Below, piece after piece: positions 7,413-15,375 of a stretch of 23,618 nucleotides of DNA. Source of the DNA: Treponema sp. UBA4328 (GTDB lineage: Bacteria > Spirochaetota > Spirochaetia > Treponematales > Treponemataceae); contig DGTU01000012.1 of the NCBI GenBank assembly GCA_002394465.1, positions 1 through 23,618 on the forward strand. Direction: 5' to 3'. Made by a program: the position numbers and the translations under genes. The stretch's first letter is position 1. The number at the start of each line of letters is the position of its first letter. Below the pieces are notes generated by a model. That model was not told the DNA's origin. It did not search any database and saw only the letters and a list, made by a program, of their open reading frames with translations.

Positions 7413-9185
7413 TTAGAACTGTATTGACCGGACAAAGCCACTGATCAATTCATCAGAAAATGCGAGGCGAAGATTCCCATTCTCTAATGTACAATCAGAA
7501 CTGGCTGCCCGTGTCGTTTGTGCTTCACCAGATTTTTGACAAAAATCAATGAAACTTACCTTTACGCGGTAGGTTCCGTCCGGAGGCAGAAGCTGTGCAC
7601 CTTTCCTGCATGCAGAAATTACCCTGCTGCTTTCCATGTGCCAGTTAAAGCCCGTACAGTCAAGTTCAAACGGTTTTAATAACATTGCCTGAACCTGAGA
7701 AAACTGCTTTTCGAGGATACAACGGCGGATTCTGGAAGAAGAAACCCTCTCTCCTTCAAAAATAACCGAATCAATCGTATCAAGCGAAAAACCATTATCC
7801 GCTGCTATCCGGGAGATTTCCTGCATTCCCGTAGAACCCATATATCCGCAGTGAAAATCCGAACCTTCTGCAAGATATTTCAGTGAACAGTTTCTTACGA
7901 GAACTGAAAGAAAATCAATCCCTTTAATTTTAGCAAATTCAGAAGAAAAGTCAACGACAACAGCGAACTTAAATCCATATAATGCAAGATTTTCTAGATT
8001 CTGAGACAGAGAAACTACGTCCCCTTCATAGGCAGAAGGATTTTTGTATCCCCGGAGTGAACGCGTAAAAGTAAGCACACCCGGAACAAATCCTTTTTTC
8101 TCCTGAGATATTACGGCATCAAAAAGTGCCCTGTGTCCGAGGTGTGAGCCGTCAAAACTTCCGATTGTAAGCGCAGTACCCTTTTCCCTGAATTCACTGC
8201 TGAACCTTCCGTCTGCAACCTGCTCCCATGAATAGATTTTCATTTCAGAAGCAGCATTTTCTGTACTGCGGGGTACTACAAATCCATATGAAAGGTGAAT
8301 TCTGTCTCCATTCAGTTTGCGTGTAATTACACCGGCGAATTTTCCGTCCGGATAAAAAACGGCGGTTTCAGGACCTGAAGTTTTGCGGATAAAATCATGA
8401 ATGAACATTCTTGACTTCAGCGGCCTTCCGTTACAGAAATCAGGGACATACCTTGAACCGAGAATGCAGGTATCCATTCCGCACAGGGCAGCCGTTTCCA
8501 TATTCATGTCAATAAGATGACCACGGATTTGAGATTCATCATCCGCTCCGACTGCATCTTCAAGTTTAAACGGTCCTACCCTTGTTCTCTTCAGTTCCCT
8601 AAGATGGGCAACTGTTCCGCATTCATGTGCAATATCACGGGCAAGCGAGCGTATGTATGTTCCCCTGGAGCATGAAACTTCTATCCTTGCATATTTATCG
8701 TTAAAGTCGAGGAGTTTTATTTCTGAAATATTTATTTTCCGGGGTTTAAGTTCGACGTTTTTGCCTTCGCGTATAAGGTCGCTCGCACGTTTTCCGTCTA
8801 CATGAAGTGCACTGTAAGCCGGAGGAACCTGTTCCGTATCACCCAGGAATTTCTGAAGTGCATTTTCCGTTTCCTCCCTTGAAGGAATCCTGCCGGTTTT
8901 TATAACTTCACCCGTCGGATCCAGGGTATCAGTTTCAGAGCCGAATTCAATAAGGGCAACATATGTCTTGTCAAAACCTGTAATATGCGGAACCAGATGA
9001 GTAAGCCTTCCCGTAAGTACGACGAGAAGTCCTTCCGCAAAAGAATCAAGGGTACCTGTATGACCGACCTTTGAGGTTCCAAGGGCACGTTTTACCGAAG
9101 AAAGAGAAGAAAAACTTGTTTTACCGGGTTGTTTTGCAAGCAGAACAATTCCAGAAACTGCGTCATTATTCTGTTTCTTTTTCAT
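7413..9185 (-). CDS. truB-ribF: Fusion: tRNA pseudouridine-55 synthase (TruB) joined to FAD synthetase (RibF) domain
   Basis: One uninterrupted frame of 590 codons. Residues 10 to about 300 are TruB: KVGHTGTLDSFAEGLL with catalytic Asp47, PPAYSALHVDGKRA (121-134) and SRGTYIRSLARDI (173-185). It modifies U55 in the tRNA T-loop. Residues about 315-500 are the RibF adenylyltransferase domain: IGSFDGSHLGH (341-351, nucleotide-binding HxGH) and VSSSRIRR (481-488). The riboflavin-kinase part after 500 is decayed: the GxPTAN motif is absent and only scraps such as LLPPDGTYRVKV remain. So FMN adenylylation looks possible but riboflavin phosphorylation doubtful. An internal ATG at 8243 matches the usual RibF start but has no ribosome binding site. 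ATG 9185 also lacks a Shine-Dalgarno. A promoter lies just upstream; rpsO and pnp follow. Confidence 0.9.
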   Translation of the reverse strand: MKKKQNNDAVSGIVLLAKQPGKTSFSSLSSVKRALGTSKVGHTGTLDSFAEGLLVVLTGRLTHLVPHITGFDKTYVALIEFGSETDTLDPTGEVIKTGRIPSREETENALQKFLGDTEQVPPAYSALHVDGKRASDLIREGKNVELKPRKINISEIKLLDFNDKYARIEVSCSRGTYIRSLARDIAHECGTVAHLRELKRTRVGPFKLEDAVGADDESQIRGHLIDMNMETAALCGMDTCILGSRYVPDFCNGRPLKSRMFIHDFIRKTSGPETAVFYPDGKFAGVITRKLNGDRIHLSYGFVVPRSTENAASEMKIYSWEQVADGRFSSEFREKGTALTIGSFDGSHLGHRALFDAVISQEKKGFVPGVLTFTRSLRGYKNPSAYEGDVVSLSQNLENLALYGFKFAVVVDFSSEFAKIKGIDFLSVLVRNCSLKYLAEGSDFHCGYMGSTGMQEISRIAADNGFSLDTIDSVIFEGERVSSSRIRRCILEKQFSQVQAMLLKPFELDCTGFNWHMESSRVISACRKGAQLLPPDGTYRVKVSFIDFCQKSGEAQTTRAASSDCTLENGNLRLAFSDELISGFVRSIQF

Positions 9186-9202
9186 TATGTAATATCAATT
9201 TA

Positions 9203-9231
9203 AGGTTATTGGTTTTAGCCCCTGCTGTCAA
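9203..9231 (-). promoter_or_regulatory. Promoter of the truB-ribF / rpsO / pnp unit
   Basis: Minus strand: -35 TTGACA (9231-9226), 17-base spacer, weak -10 TAACCT (9208-9203). Predicted start near 9196, giving a leader of only about 11 bases without a Shine-Dalgarno before truB. Back-to-back with the rsgA promoter. Confidence 0.55.
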
Positions 9232-9267
9232 GGGAAAAGGACTTGCACTCACATCAGCAAGTTTCCG

Positions 9268-9296
9268 TTGATAAAACATTAAATCTCCCTTAAAAT
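9268..9296 (+). promoter_or_regulatory. Promoter of rsgA-mutS2
   Basis: -35 TTGATA (9268-9273), 17-base spacer, -10 TAAAAT (9291-9296). Eight bases separate the -10 from the rsgA ATG at 9305, so transcription should begin at or within two bases of the start codon. Confidence 0.7.
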
Positions 9297-9304
9297 GAAT
9301 ATAT

Positions 9305-10288
9305 ATGGGTAATTTAACAGGTCTAGTATTAAGCGGCTCAAACAATGTATTTGAAGTCGAAACGACAGATGACGACGGAAACTCCTCCATACGGTCATGC
9401 ACATTAAAAAGCAAACGGCTTAAATCCGAAGAGAAGTACTATAACCCGCTTGCACCGGGCGACAGGGTTGAAATTGAATGCGATCCGGAAGATGATTCAA
9501 AAGGTCAGATCTTAAACCTGATTCCACGGAAAAATGCCTTTGTAAGATGGAATGTAAAGGGACGCTCTCCGCAGCTGCTTGCCGCAAACCTTGATTATAT
9601 TCTTCTTGTTACCACACCCGAAAATCCGCCTTTCCGCCCGCGCTTCATAGACAGGGAACTCGCCCAGGCAGAAAAACAGAACCTTACACCGGTAATCATC
9701 GTAAACAAATATGACGTTCCTGAAGCACAGGACATTGACTTTCAGAACAGGCTTGCAATCTGGCAGGACCTCGGCTACAGGATAATAAGGATAAGTGCAA
9801 GGACAGGAGAAGGCCTTACGGAACTTGCAGAATTCATGAAAGACAAGTTATGTGCTCTTGTCGGTCAGTCAGGAATAGGGAAATCAAGCATAGTAAACGT
9901 TCTCGACAATTCGTGCGTCCTCAAAACCGGAAGCCTTAGCCAGAAATACGGACGCGGCACCCATACAACGACAAAAGGAACCCTTATTCACCTTCACCTC
10001 AATGAATCCCTCGTAGGCGGAATCCAGAATGCATACGCAAGCGTTATCGACACACCCGGAGTCAGGCGTTTTGTCCTGAATGACATCGATGATAAAGACC
10101 TTGCCTTTTACTTCCGTGAAATGAAGGGCCTTATCGGGAAATGCATGTTCGGAATGAGCTGTACTCATCTGACTGAGCCGGGCTGCAAGATTCTTGAAGC
10201 AGTTTATTCAGGCGTCATCAGTGAAGAGCGGTATGAAAGCTGGAAAAAAATCTCCGAAGAAATCCGTACCGGAAACTGGTCAGACTGA
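9305..10288 (+). CDS. rsgA: Ribosome small-subunit-dependent GTPase RsgA
   Basis: A circularly permuted GTPase that checks late 30S maturation. Order seen: N-terminal OB-like region (about 1-80), then G4 NKYD (134-137), G5 SARTG (164-168), G1 GQSGIGKS (187-194), G2 TTT (221-223) and G3 DTPG (249-252), which is the permuted order. A zinc site Cys280, Cys286, His288, Cys294 closes the protein. Length 327 is within the family range. ATG 9305 has no Shine-Dalgarno and lies eight bases after a good -10, so it is probably translated from a leaderless mRNA. Its stop TGA shares one base with the mutS2 ATG, indicating translational coupling. Confidence 0.95.
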   Translation: MGNLTGLVLSGSNNVFEVETTDDDGNSSIRSCTLKSKRLKSEEKYYNPLAPGDRVEIECDPEDDSKGQILNLIPRKNAFVRWNVKGRSPQLLAANLDYILLVTTPENPPFRPRFIDRELAQAEKQNLTPVIIVNKYDVPEAQDIDFQNRLAIWQDLGYRIIRISARTGEGLTELAEFMKDKLCALVGQSGIGKSSIVNVLDNSCVLKTGSLSQKYGRGTHTTTKGTLIHLHLNESLVGGIQNAYASVIDTPGVRRFVLNDIDDKDLAFYFREMKGLIGKCMFGMSCTHLTEPGCKILEAVYSGVISEERYESWKKISEEIRTGNWSD

Positions 10289-12861
10289 TGCACAGAAAAA
10301 CACTCGAAGAACTCGATTATTACAGAATCCGTGACGAAATCTCCGGTTTCTGTTCGTCTTCAGAAACAAGAGAAATTTTCCTCAGAAAAGAGCCCCTGAC
10401 TGACAGGGAACAGGTTGATTTCCTCAAGACACTGGGAAGGCAGTGGAATCTTATACTCGACAATTCAAGGGATACCCCGGTATCAGGCTGGGAACCGGTA
10501 CACAGTTTTCTACCCTTTCTGAACATAGAAGACTCATCACTTGGAGTCAGTGAACTTTTTGCAATAATGCAGTTTGCCCGCTCGGCAATAAAGGCGTCTG
10601 TACAGATTAATGCGGCTTCTAAGACGCTTCAGATAAAAAAACTTGCACAGGAAGCAGAGAAACTTAATGTAAATGCATTAAACGCCGTTGAAAGCGCTTT
10701 AGGCCGGGTAATTGATGCAGGCGGAAACATAAAGGACATTCCGGAAATACGGAAAATACGCACAAGAATATCTGAAATAAAATCAGAGATTGAAAGTGCA
10801 CTGAAAAAATACACCAGCGACGTCACGCTTAATTCGGTACTTGAAACAAATGTTCCGGCTTTCAGGGCAGACAGGCAGGTTCTCGCCGTCAGGGCAAACA
10901 TGAAAAACCGCATAAACGGAATCGTGCACGAAGTATCACAGAGCGGCCAGACATTGTACATAGAGCCTGAAGAAGTCGTACGCAAAAACAATGAACTGAT
11001 CCAGGAAGAATACAACCTCAATGCAGAAATAAAAAAAATCCTCAGAAACCTGACAGCAGAAATATCTCCTTTCTGCAAGGACCTTAAGGACGCACTTTTT
11101 ACAATGGAGCTGCTTGATTCAACCTGCGCCACCGCAAAATGGGGACGGAACAACAGATGCACATACGCCCTTGACTGTACTGAAAATCAGCCTCCCCTTC
11201 TCATTCAGGCACGCCATCCGCTTCTCGGAGATAAAGCCGTACCAGTCGACATGAAATTCATGGACAATAAAAACGTCCTCATAATTACAGGTCCGAACAC
11301 AGGCGGTAAAACCGTTACCTTAAAAACCTTTGCCCTTCTGTCACTCCTCAACCAGAGCGGCTTTCCTGTTCCTGCTGCCGAAGGAACAAGGCTCAGGCAT
11401 TTTACGCAGATATTTGCTGATATAGGTGACGAACAGTCAATCGACCAGAGCCTTTCAACCTTCAGTGCCCACATGAAAAACATTGCGGAAGCCGCAAAAC
11501 ATGCAGATGAAAACAGTCTCGTACTTCTTGATGAACTTGGAAGCGGAACCGATCCTCAGGAAGGCGGTGCAATTGCAATGGCAGTTCTCGATGAACTTAT
11601 TCAGAGAAAATCCTTCGTGCTCGTTACGACCCACCACGGCCTGCTCAAAAATTACGGCTATTCAAACGAATACTGCATAAACGCAAGCGTAGATTTTGAC
11701 TCTGATACGCTTTCTCCGACATACACACTCCAGATGGGAATTCCAGGTGAAAGTCATGCCCTCGACATAGCAAAGAGAAGCGGACTTCCTGCAAAAATTA
11801 CGGACAGGGCACGTTCAATGCTTGCAGGAGAACAGGCAGACGTAAGCAGCCTCATCAAAGGACTTACAAAAAAACACGAAGAACTTTCAGAACTTGAAGA
11901 ACAGATAAAGGACACTGCGAGAAGGCAGCATGAAAAAAAGCTCAAATACGAGCAGCGTGAAATAGACCTCAGAAAACGTGAACTTGAAATTAACGAAAGG
12001 GAACATCTTTCTGAATCCCGCTTCCTTTCAGAGACAAGAAAAGAACTTGAAAATCTCGTCCGCATAATCCGCGAAGGTGAAATCACACGCGAAAAAACGC
12101 TTGCTGTAAAAGATTTCATATCTTCACTGACAGGAGAAATTGCAGCTCACGAAAAAGAAGCAGAAAGAGAAAAAGCATCTCTTGCCGAACTTCAGAAAAA
12201 ACTCGATGAAGAAAAATACTCTGACAAACCTGTTGTTCTTGAAAACGGAATGATTATCGCCAGGGAAAGCACAGGACATTCTTCAAGCAAAAAGAACACT
12301 AAAAAGCGAAAAAGCAATAAAGAAGCACTTATGCAGGCAGGAACAACCTATTCTGATGAACAGCTCGAAAAACTTTCAAGGAAATATAAAGTAAAGGAAA
12401 TTCTCCTTGAATTCGTTCCGGGAAGCCGCGTCCTTCTTCCTGACGGAAAAACGCAGGGCGAACTTCTAAGCAGGGACGGAAAAAACACCTGGCAGGTTCA
12501 GGTAGGTTCGCTAAAAATGAGCTTTAAAGAAAAAGAACTCACCCTGACGGCGCCTCCTGCCGGATCAAAAGTAACATATACCGTTGAATTCGCATCAAAG
12601 GACAAGACTGATACAAAACCGGTATTCGAGCTGAGACTGCTTGGAATGCGCGAAGAGGAAGCGATTAAGGCTCTTTCACGCCAGCTTGACCTCTGCACGA
12701 TTCACAACTTCAAGAATTTCAGCATAATTCACGGCAAGGGAAACGGAATACTGCAGCAGAGCGTCCATGACTATCTTTCAAATTACCCGGGAGTCAGGGA
12801 CTTTCATTTTGCACATCCTGAAGACGGCGGAACCGGCAAGACTTACGTGGAGCTTGTCTGA
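10288..12861 (+). CDS. mutS2: MutS2 family ATPase with C-terminal Smr domain
   Basis: MutS2 proteins suppress homologous recombination in some bacteria, and in Bacillus act on collided ribosomes. Order: MutS core/lever region (1-300), ATPase with Walker A GPNTGGKT (335-342), STFSAHMKNI (390-399) and Walker B LVLLDELGSGTDP (411-423), a long charged coiled-coil (about 520-645), a Lys/Ser-rich insert SSSKKNTKKRKSNKE (665-679), a small KOW-like part, and an Smr domain (779-857, IIHGKGNG at 813-820). Length 857, longer than the usual 780 or so, explained by the coiled-coil and insert. Odd: the Smr motif LDLRG reads LRLLG (782-786), losing the Asp linked to nuclease activity. The gene overlaps rsgA by one base and presumably shares its promoter. 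Confidence 0.94.
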   Translation: MHRKTLEELDYYRIRDEISGFCSSSETREIFLRKEPLTDREQVDFLKTLGRQWNLILDNSRDTPVSGWEPVHSFLPFLNIEDSSLGVSELFAIMQFARSAIKASVQINAASKTLQIKKLAQEAEKLNVNALNAVESALGRVIDAGGNIKDIPEIRKIRTRISEIKSEIESALKKYTSDVTLNSVLETNVPAFRADRQVLAVRANMKNRINGIVHEVSQSGQTLYIEPEEVVRKNNELIQEEYNLNAEIKKILRNLTAEISPFCKDLKDALFTMELLDSTCATAKWGRNNRCTYALDCTENQPPLLIQARHPLLGDKAVPVDMKFMDNKNVLIITGPNTGGKTVTLKTFALLSLLNQSGFPVPAAEGTRLRHFTQIFADIGDEQSIDQSLSTFSAHMKNIAEAAKHADENSLVLLDELGSGTDPQEGGAIAMAVLDELIQRKSFVLVTTHHGLLKNYGYSNEYCINASVDFDSDTLSPTYTLQMGIPGESHALDIAKRSGLPAKITDRARSMLAGEQADVSSLIKGLTKKHEELSELEEQIKDTARRQHEKKLKYEQREIDLRKRELEINEREHLSESRFLSETRKELENLVRIIREGEITREKTLAVKDFISSLTGEIAAHEKEAEREKASLAELQKKLDEEKYSDKPVVLENGMIIARESTGHSSSKKNTKKRKSNKEALMQAGTTYSDEQLEKLSRKYKVKEILLEFVPGSRVLLPDGKTQGELLSRDGKNTWQVQVGSLKMSFKEKELTLTAPPAGSKVTYTVEFASKDKTDTKPVFELRLLGMREEEAIKALSRQLDLCTIHNFKNFSIIHGKGNGILQQSVHDYLSNYPGVRDFHFAHPEDGGTGKTYVELV

Positions 12862-12872
12862 GCCGATGCAGT

Positions 12873-12901
12873 TTGACTTAACGTTCTTTTTTCTTCATAA
12901 T
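12873..12901 (+). promoter_or_regulatory. Promoter of argR
   Basis: -35 TTGACT (12873-12878), 17-base spacer, -10 CATAAT (12896-12901), 23 bases before the argR ATG, which has GGAG at a normal distance. No clear ARG box (TGAAT/ATTCA) was seen in this gap. Confidence 0.7.
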
Positions 12902-12924
12902 AAAAAACGCAAACGGAGAAAAAC

Positions 12925-13395
12925 ATGAAAGACAGGCTGACACGCCTCAAGAGCATAAAAAAACTTATCAGAAACAACACAATTGAAAGTCAGGATTCAC
13001 TTCTTTCATTTCTTCAGAAAGAAGGCTTCGAAGTTACTCAGGCAACTCTCAGCCGTGACCTCAAGCTTCTGAAAGTCGGAAAAATAAGCGACGGTCATTC
13101 AGGCTATGTCTACACACTTCCAAGCGAAGATGACAACCGTGAAGATGAAGCGCTTTTCATACAGGATTTCCTGCGCGGATATGTCAGCATTGAATGGAAC
13201 TCAACAACCGTCGTAATAAAAACCTTTTCAGGACAGGCCAACTCTGTTGCAAATGCCCTCGACAACCTTAACCTTGATGAAATTCTTGGAACTGTAGCAG
13301 GCGACAACTGTATTTTTGCAAGCCTGAGACAGGGAGTAACCGGCGAAAAATTCATTGCCAGCCTCAAAAAACTCATTCCGGATCTTGAAGACTAA
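12925..13395 (+). CDS. argR: ArgR-family transcriptional regulator
   Basis: Family role: arginine-dependent hexameric repressor/activator of arginine metabolism genes. Residues 1-70 form the winged helix with VTQATLSRDLKLL (38-50) as recognition region. The C-terminal part (about 80-156) is the oligomerisation and effector domain with GTVAGDNCIF (122-131). In well-studied ArgR/AhrC this motif is GDDT and both Asp residues touch arginine; here the second is Asn128, so effector strength or choice may differ. Length 156, standard. ATG 12925 is preceded by CGGAG, and a separate promoter lies upstream, so it need not follow mutS2. No arginine genes are nearby. Its stop codon overlaps that of the convergent fliJ. 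Confidence 0.9.
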   Translation: MKDRLTRLKSIKKLIRNNTIESQDSLLSFLQKEGFEVTQATLSRDLKLLKVGKISDGHSGYVYTLPSEDDNREDEALFIQDFLRGYVSIEWNSTTVVIKTFSGQANSVANALDNLNLDEILGTVAGDNCIFASLRQGVTGEKFIASLKKLIPDLED

Positions 13396-13823
13396 TCTGC
13401 TGCGTTCGCCTTTGAAGTTACGATATCATCGGATGCATTATCCTCTGCAAGCTGAAACTCTTTTTTCCATTTTTTAAAACGGTTTTCTTTCAGTTTTTCA
13501 AGAACCTTTACCTTCTGCATTGCTTCCCGGAGCACTTCCCTTTTCTGTTCAGTGATGATTTTTGCCTGTGCTAGTTCTTCAAGAAGCTTATCCTTCCGGC
13601 TGTCCAGAAGCTGCATGTACCGGCCTGCACCATAGAGGCTGTTAATGTCCCTGAGTTCATCACTTGCACTGACAGTATCAATTCTCTTCTGAGCAATCAT
13701 TTTAAGGGTATCTTCTATTCGGTTTTCTTCTGCAACAGCCTTGCCAAGTTCATTCTGAGCCTGTTTTTTTTCAAACTCACGAAGGTCAAGGATTTTCTGC
13801 ATCGAAAAAACAAATCTTTTCAT
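13392..13823 (-). CDS. fliJ: Flagellar export chaperone FliJ
   Basis: FliJ is the coiled-coil stalk protein of the flagellar type III export ATPase and a chaperone escort. The 143 residues are almost wholly helical and charged, opening with MKRFVFSMQKILDLREFEKKQ, which fits the FliJ N-terminal pattern (F-x-L-Q-x-x-L-x-x-R). Function rests on this pattern and on position directly after fliI (10-base gap), last in the operon; sequence alone would give only a coiled coil. No strong ribosome binding site precedes ATG 13823. The last codons overlap argR on the other strand by four bases, and no terminator is present between the two. Confidence 0.85.
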   Translation of the reverse strand: MKRFVFSMQKILDLREFEKKQAQNELGKAVAEENRIEDTLKMIAQKRIDTVSASDELRDINSLYGAGRYMQLLDSRKDKLLEELAQAKIITEQKREVLREAMQKVKVLEKLKENRFKKWKKEFQLAEDNASDDIVTSKANAAD

Positions 13824-13833
13824 AGTCTAAAGG

Positions 13834-15348
13834 TCAGTTGAGCTTCTGAGGCGAATAAAAACCTTTTTCAGAAAGGGCTTTAGCTGCACCTGCAAGGGAA
13901 TCAAGGCTGACGTCTTCAGCAGTGTCAGAAGAATTTTCATTTGCAGCAAGAACATCATTTTCCTTGCGCTCTTTTACAAGTTCAGAAGTTGATTTTTTTT
14001 GAGAAGCAGGCTTTTCATCATATTCATCTTCCGGAATTTCAATGCCGGTAAGTTCTGAAAGTTTCTGCAGTGTATCTTCAATCGTACAGTGTTCTTCAAG
14101 CTGCTGCGTGAGAAAAGCTTCAATCTCTTCATGCTTTTCAATTGCTGTATCTATCTGCGGGCTTGAACCTTTCTGGTATACTCCCGCCGTAATCATTTCT
14201 GCATTCTGTTCATAGGCAGCAATCCACTTCGAAAGCACCGTAACTGCTTCACGGGTAAATTTTCCGCAGATTCTGTTTGAAAGACGGCTTATGCTTTTGA
14301 GAACGTCAATTGCCGGATAATGTCTTGCATCTGCAAGCGCACGGGTAAGGACAATATGACCGTCAAGAGTTCCGCGTACCTTATCCGTTATCGGTTCATC
14401 AAAATCATCACCGTCTACAAGTACATTGTAAAAGGCCGTAATTGAACCTTTATCATTTGTTCCGGCGCGTTCAAGGAGTTTAGGTATGAGGTCAAAAACA
14501 CTCGGCGGATACCCCCTCTGTGCTGGAGGTTCCCCGTTTGAAAGTCCGATTTCACGCTGAGCATGAGCAAAACGCGTCATATTATCCATCATAAGGATAA
14601 CGTCTTTACCCTGATCACGGAAATATTCGGCAATTGCAGTCGTAACGTAAGCGGCCCTGAGACGGCAGATTGAACTTGTATCACTGGTTGCAACGACAAC
14701 GACAGAACGTTTCATTCCTTCTTCACCAAGGTCATCCCTGATAAATTCATTGACTTCCCTTCCGCGTTCACCGATAAGTCCGATGACGTTTATGTCTGCA
14801 CTTGAATTACGTGCTATGGTTGCAAGCAAGGTCGATTTTCCGACACCTGATCCTGCAAAAATTCCAAGTCTCTGTCCTTTTCCGCAGGCAAGCAGGGAAT
14901 CAATACAGCGCACTCCGGTTACGATTCTTTAGTCTATCGGTTTACGTGTAATAGGATTAGGAGCCGGTGCTATTGCCGGATAATACTGAGTTACTTCAAG
15001 AGGGCCTTTTCCGTCAACCGGAGTACCTGTTGCATCGATGACACGGCCGAGCATGTTTTTTCCTACAGGAGCCTGAAGGATTTCGCCTGTTGCAACGACT
15101 TCACTTCCGATCTGTATTCCTTTTGTATCCCCGTATGCAAGAAGCCTTACAGTTTTATCTTCAAGACCTGTAACTTCTGCAAGGATTTCTGTATCTGCTG
15201 CAGTTTTGATTTTTACAAGTTCGCCGATAACAGAAGAAGGTCCGAGACTTTCAATAAGAAGTCCCTTGACGGCCGTTACTGAACCCGTATAGTGAATTGT
15301 CTCTGTATGTGAAACTCTGTCGATATATTTGTTAAAAAAAGATTCCAT
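13834..15348 (-). pseudogene. fliI: Flagellar export ATPase FliI, interrupted by one in-frame TAA
   Basis: FliI hydrolyses ATP to energise flagellar protein export. The frame of 505 codons from ATG 15348 (GGGG upstream) is continuous except for TAA at 14931-14929. Just before it stands NPITRKPID and just after it RIVTGVRCIDSLL, where relatives read ...RKPIDERIxTGVRxIDSLL, so a single GAA to TAA change explains it. First part (139 codons): N-terminal beta-barrel. Second part: Walker A GIFAGSGVGKST, LMMDNMTRFAHAQREI (Walker B region) and PPSVFDLIPKLLERAG, all intact. A GTG at 14913 could start a separate 359-residue catalytic polypeptide, but its ribosome binding site is poor. The C-terminus is about 60 residues longer than usual, charged and Ser-rich. 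Possible readings: base error, recent nonsense mutation, readthrough or a split protein. Confidence 0.85.
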
Positions 15349-15375
15349 ATTTCCCCACCCAAGAATCCTTTTTTA

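Noticed and set aside
9166..9279. 37-codon minus-strand frame with AGGGAGA before its ATG, overlapping the truB start
   Set aside because: The likely truB promoter lies inside it and its ribosome binding site lies inside the rsgA promoter spacer, so it would need a transcript from within rsgA; no family resemblance. Possibly chance.
9296..9313. Five-codon frame ATG AAT ATA TAT GGG TAA overlapping the rsgA start
   Set aside because: It begins in the -10 region, so it would not be transcribed from the predicted promoter.
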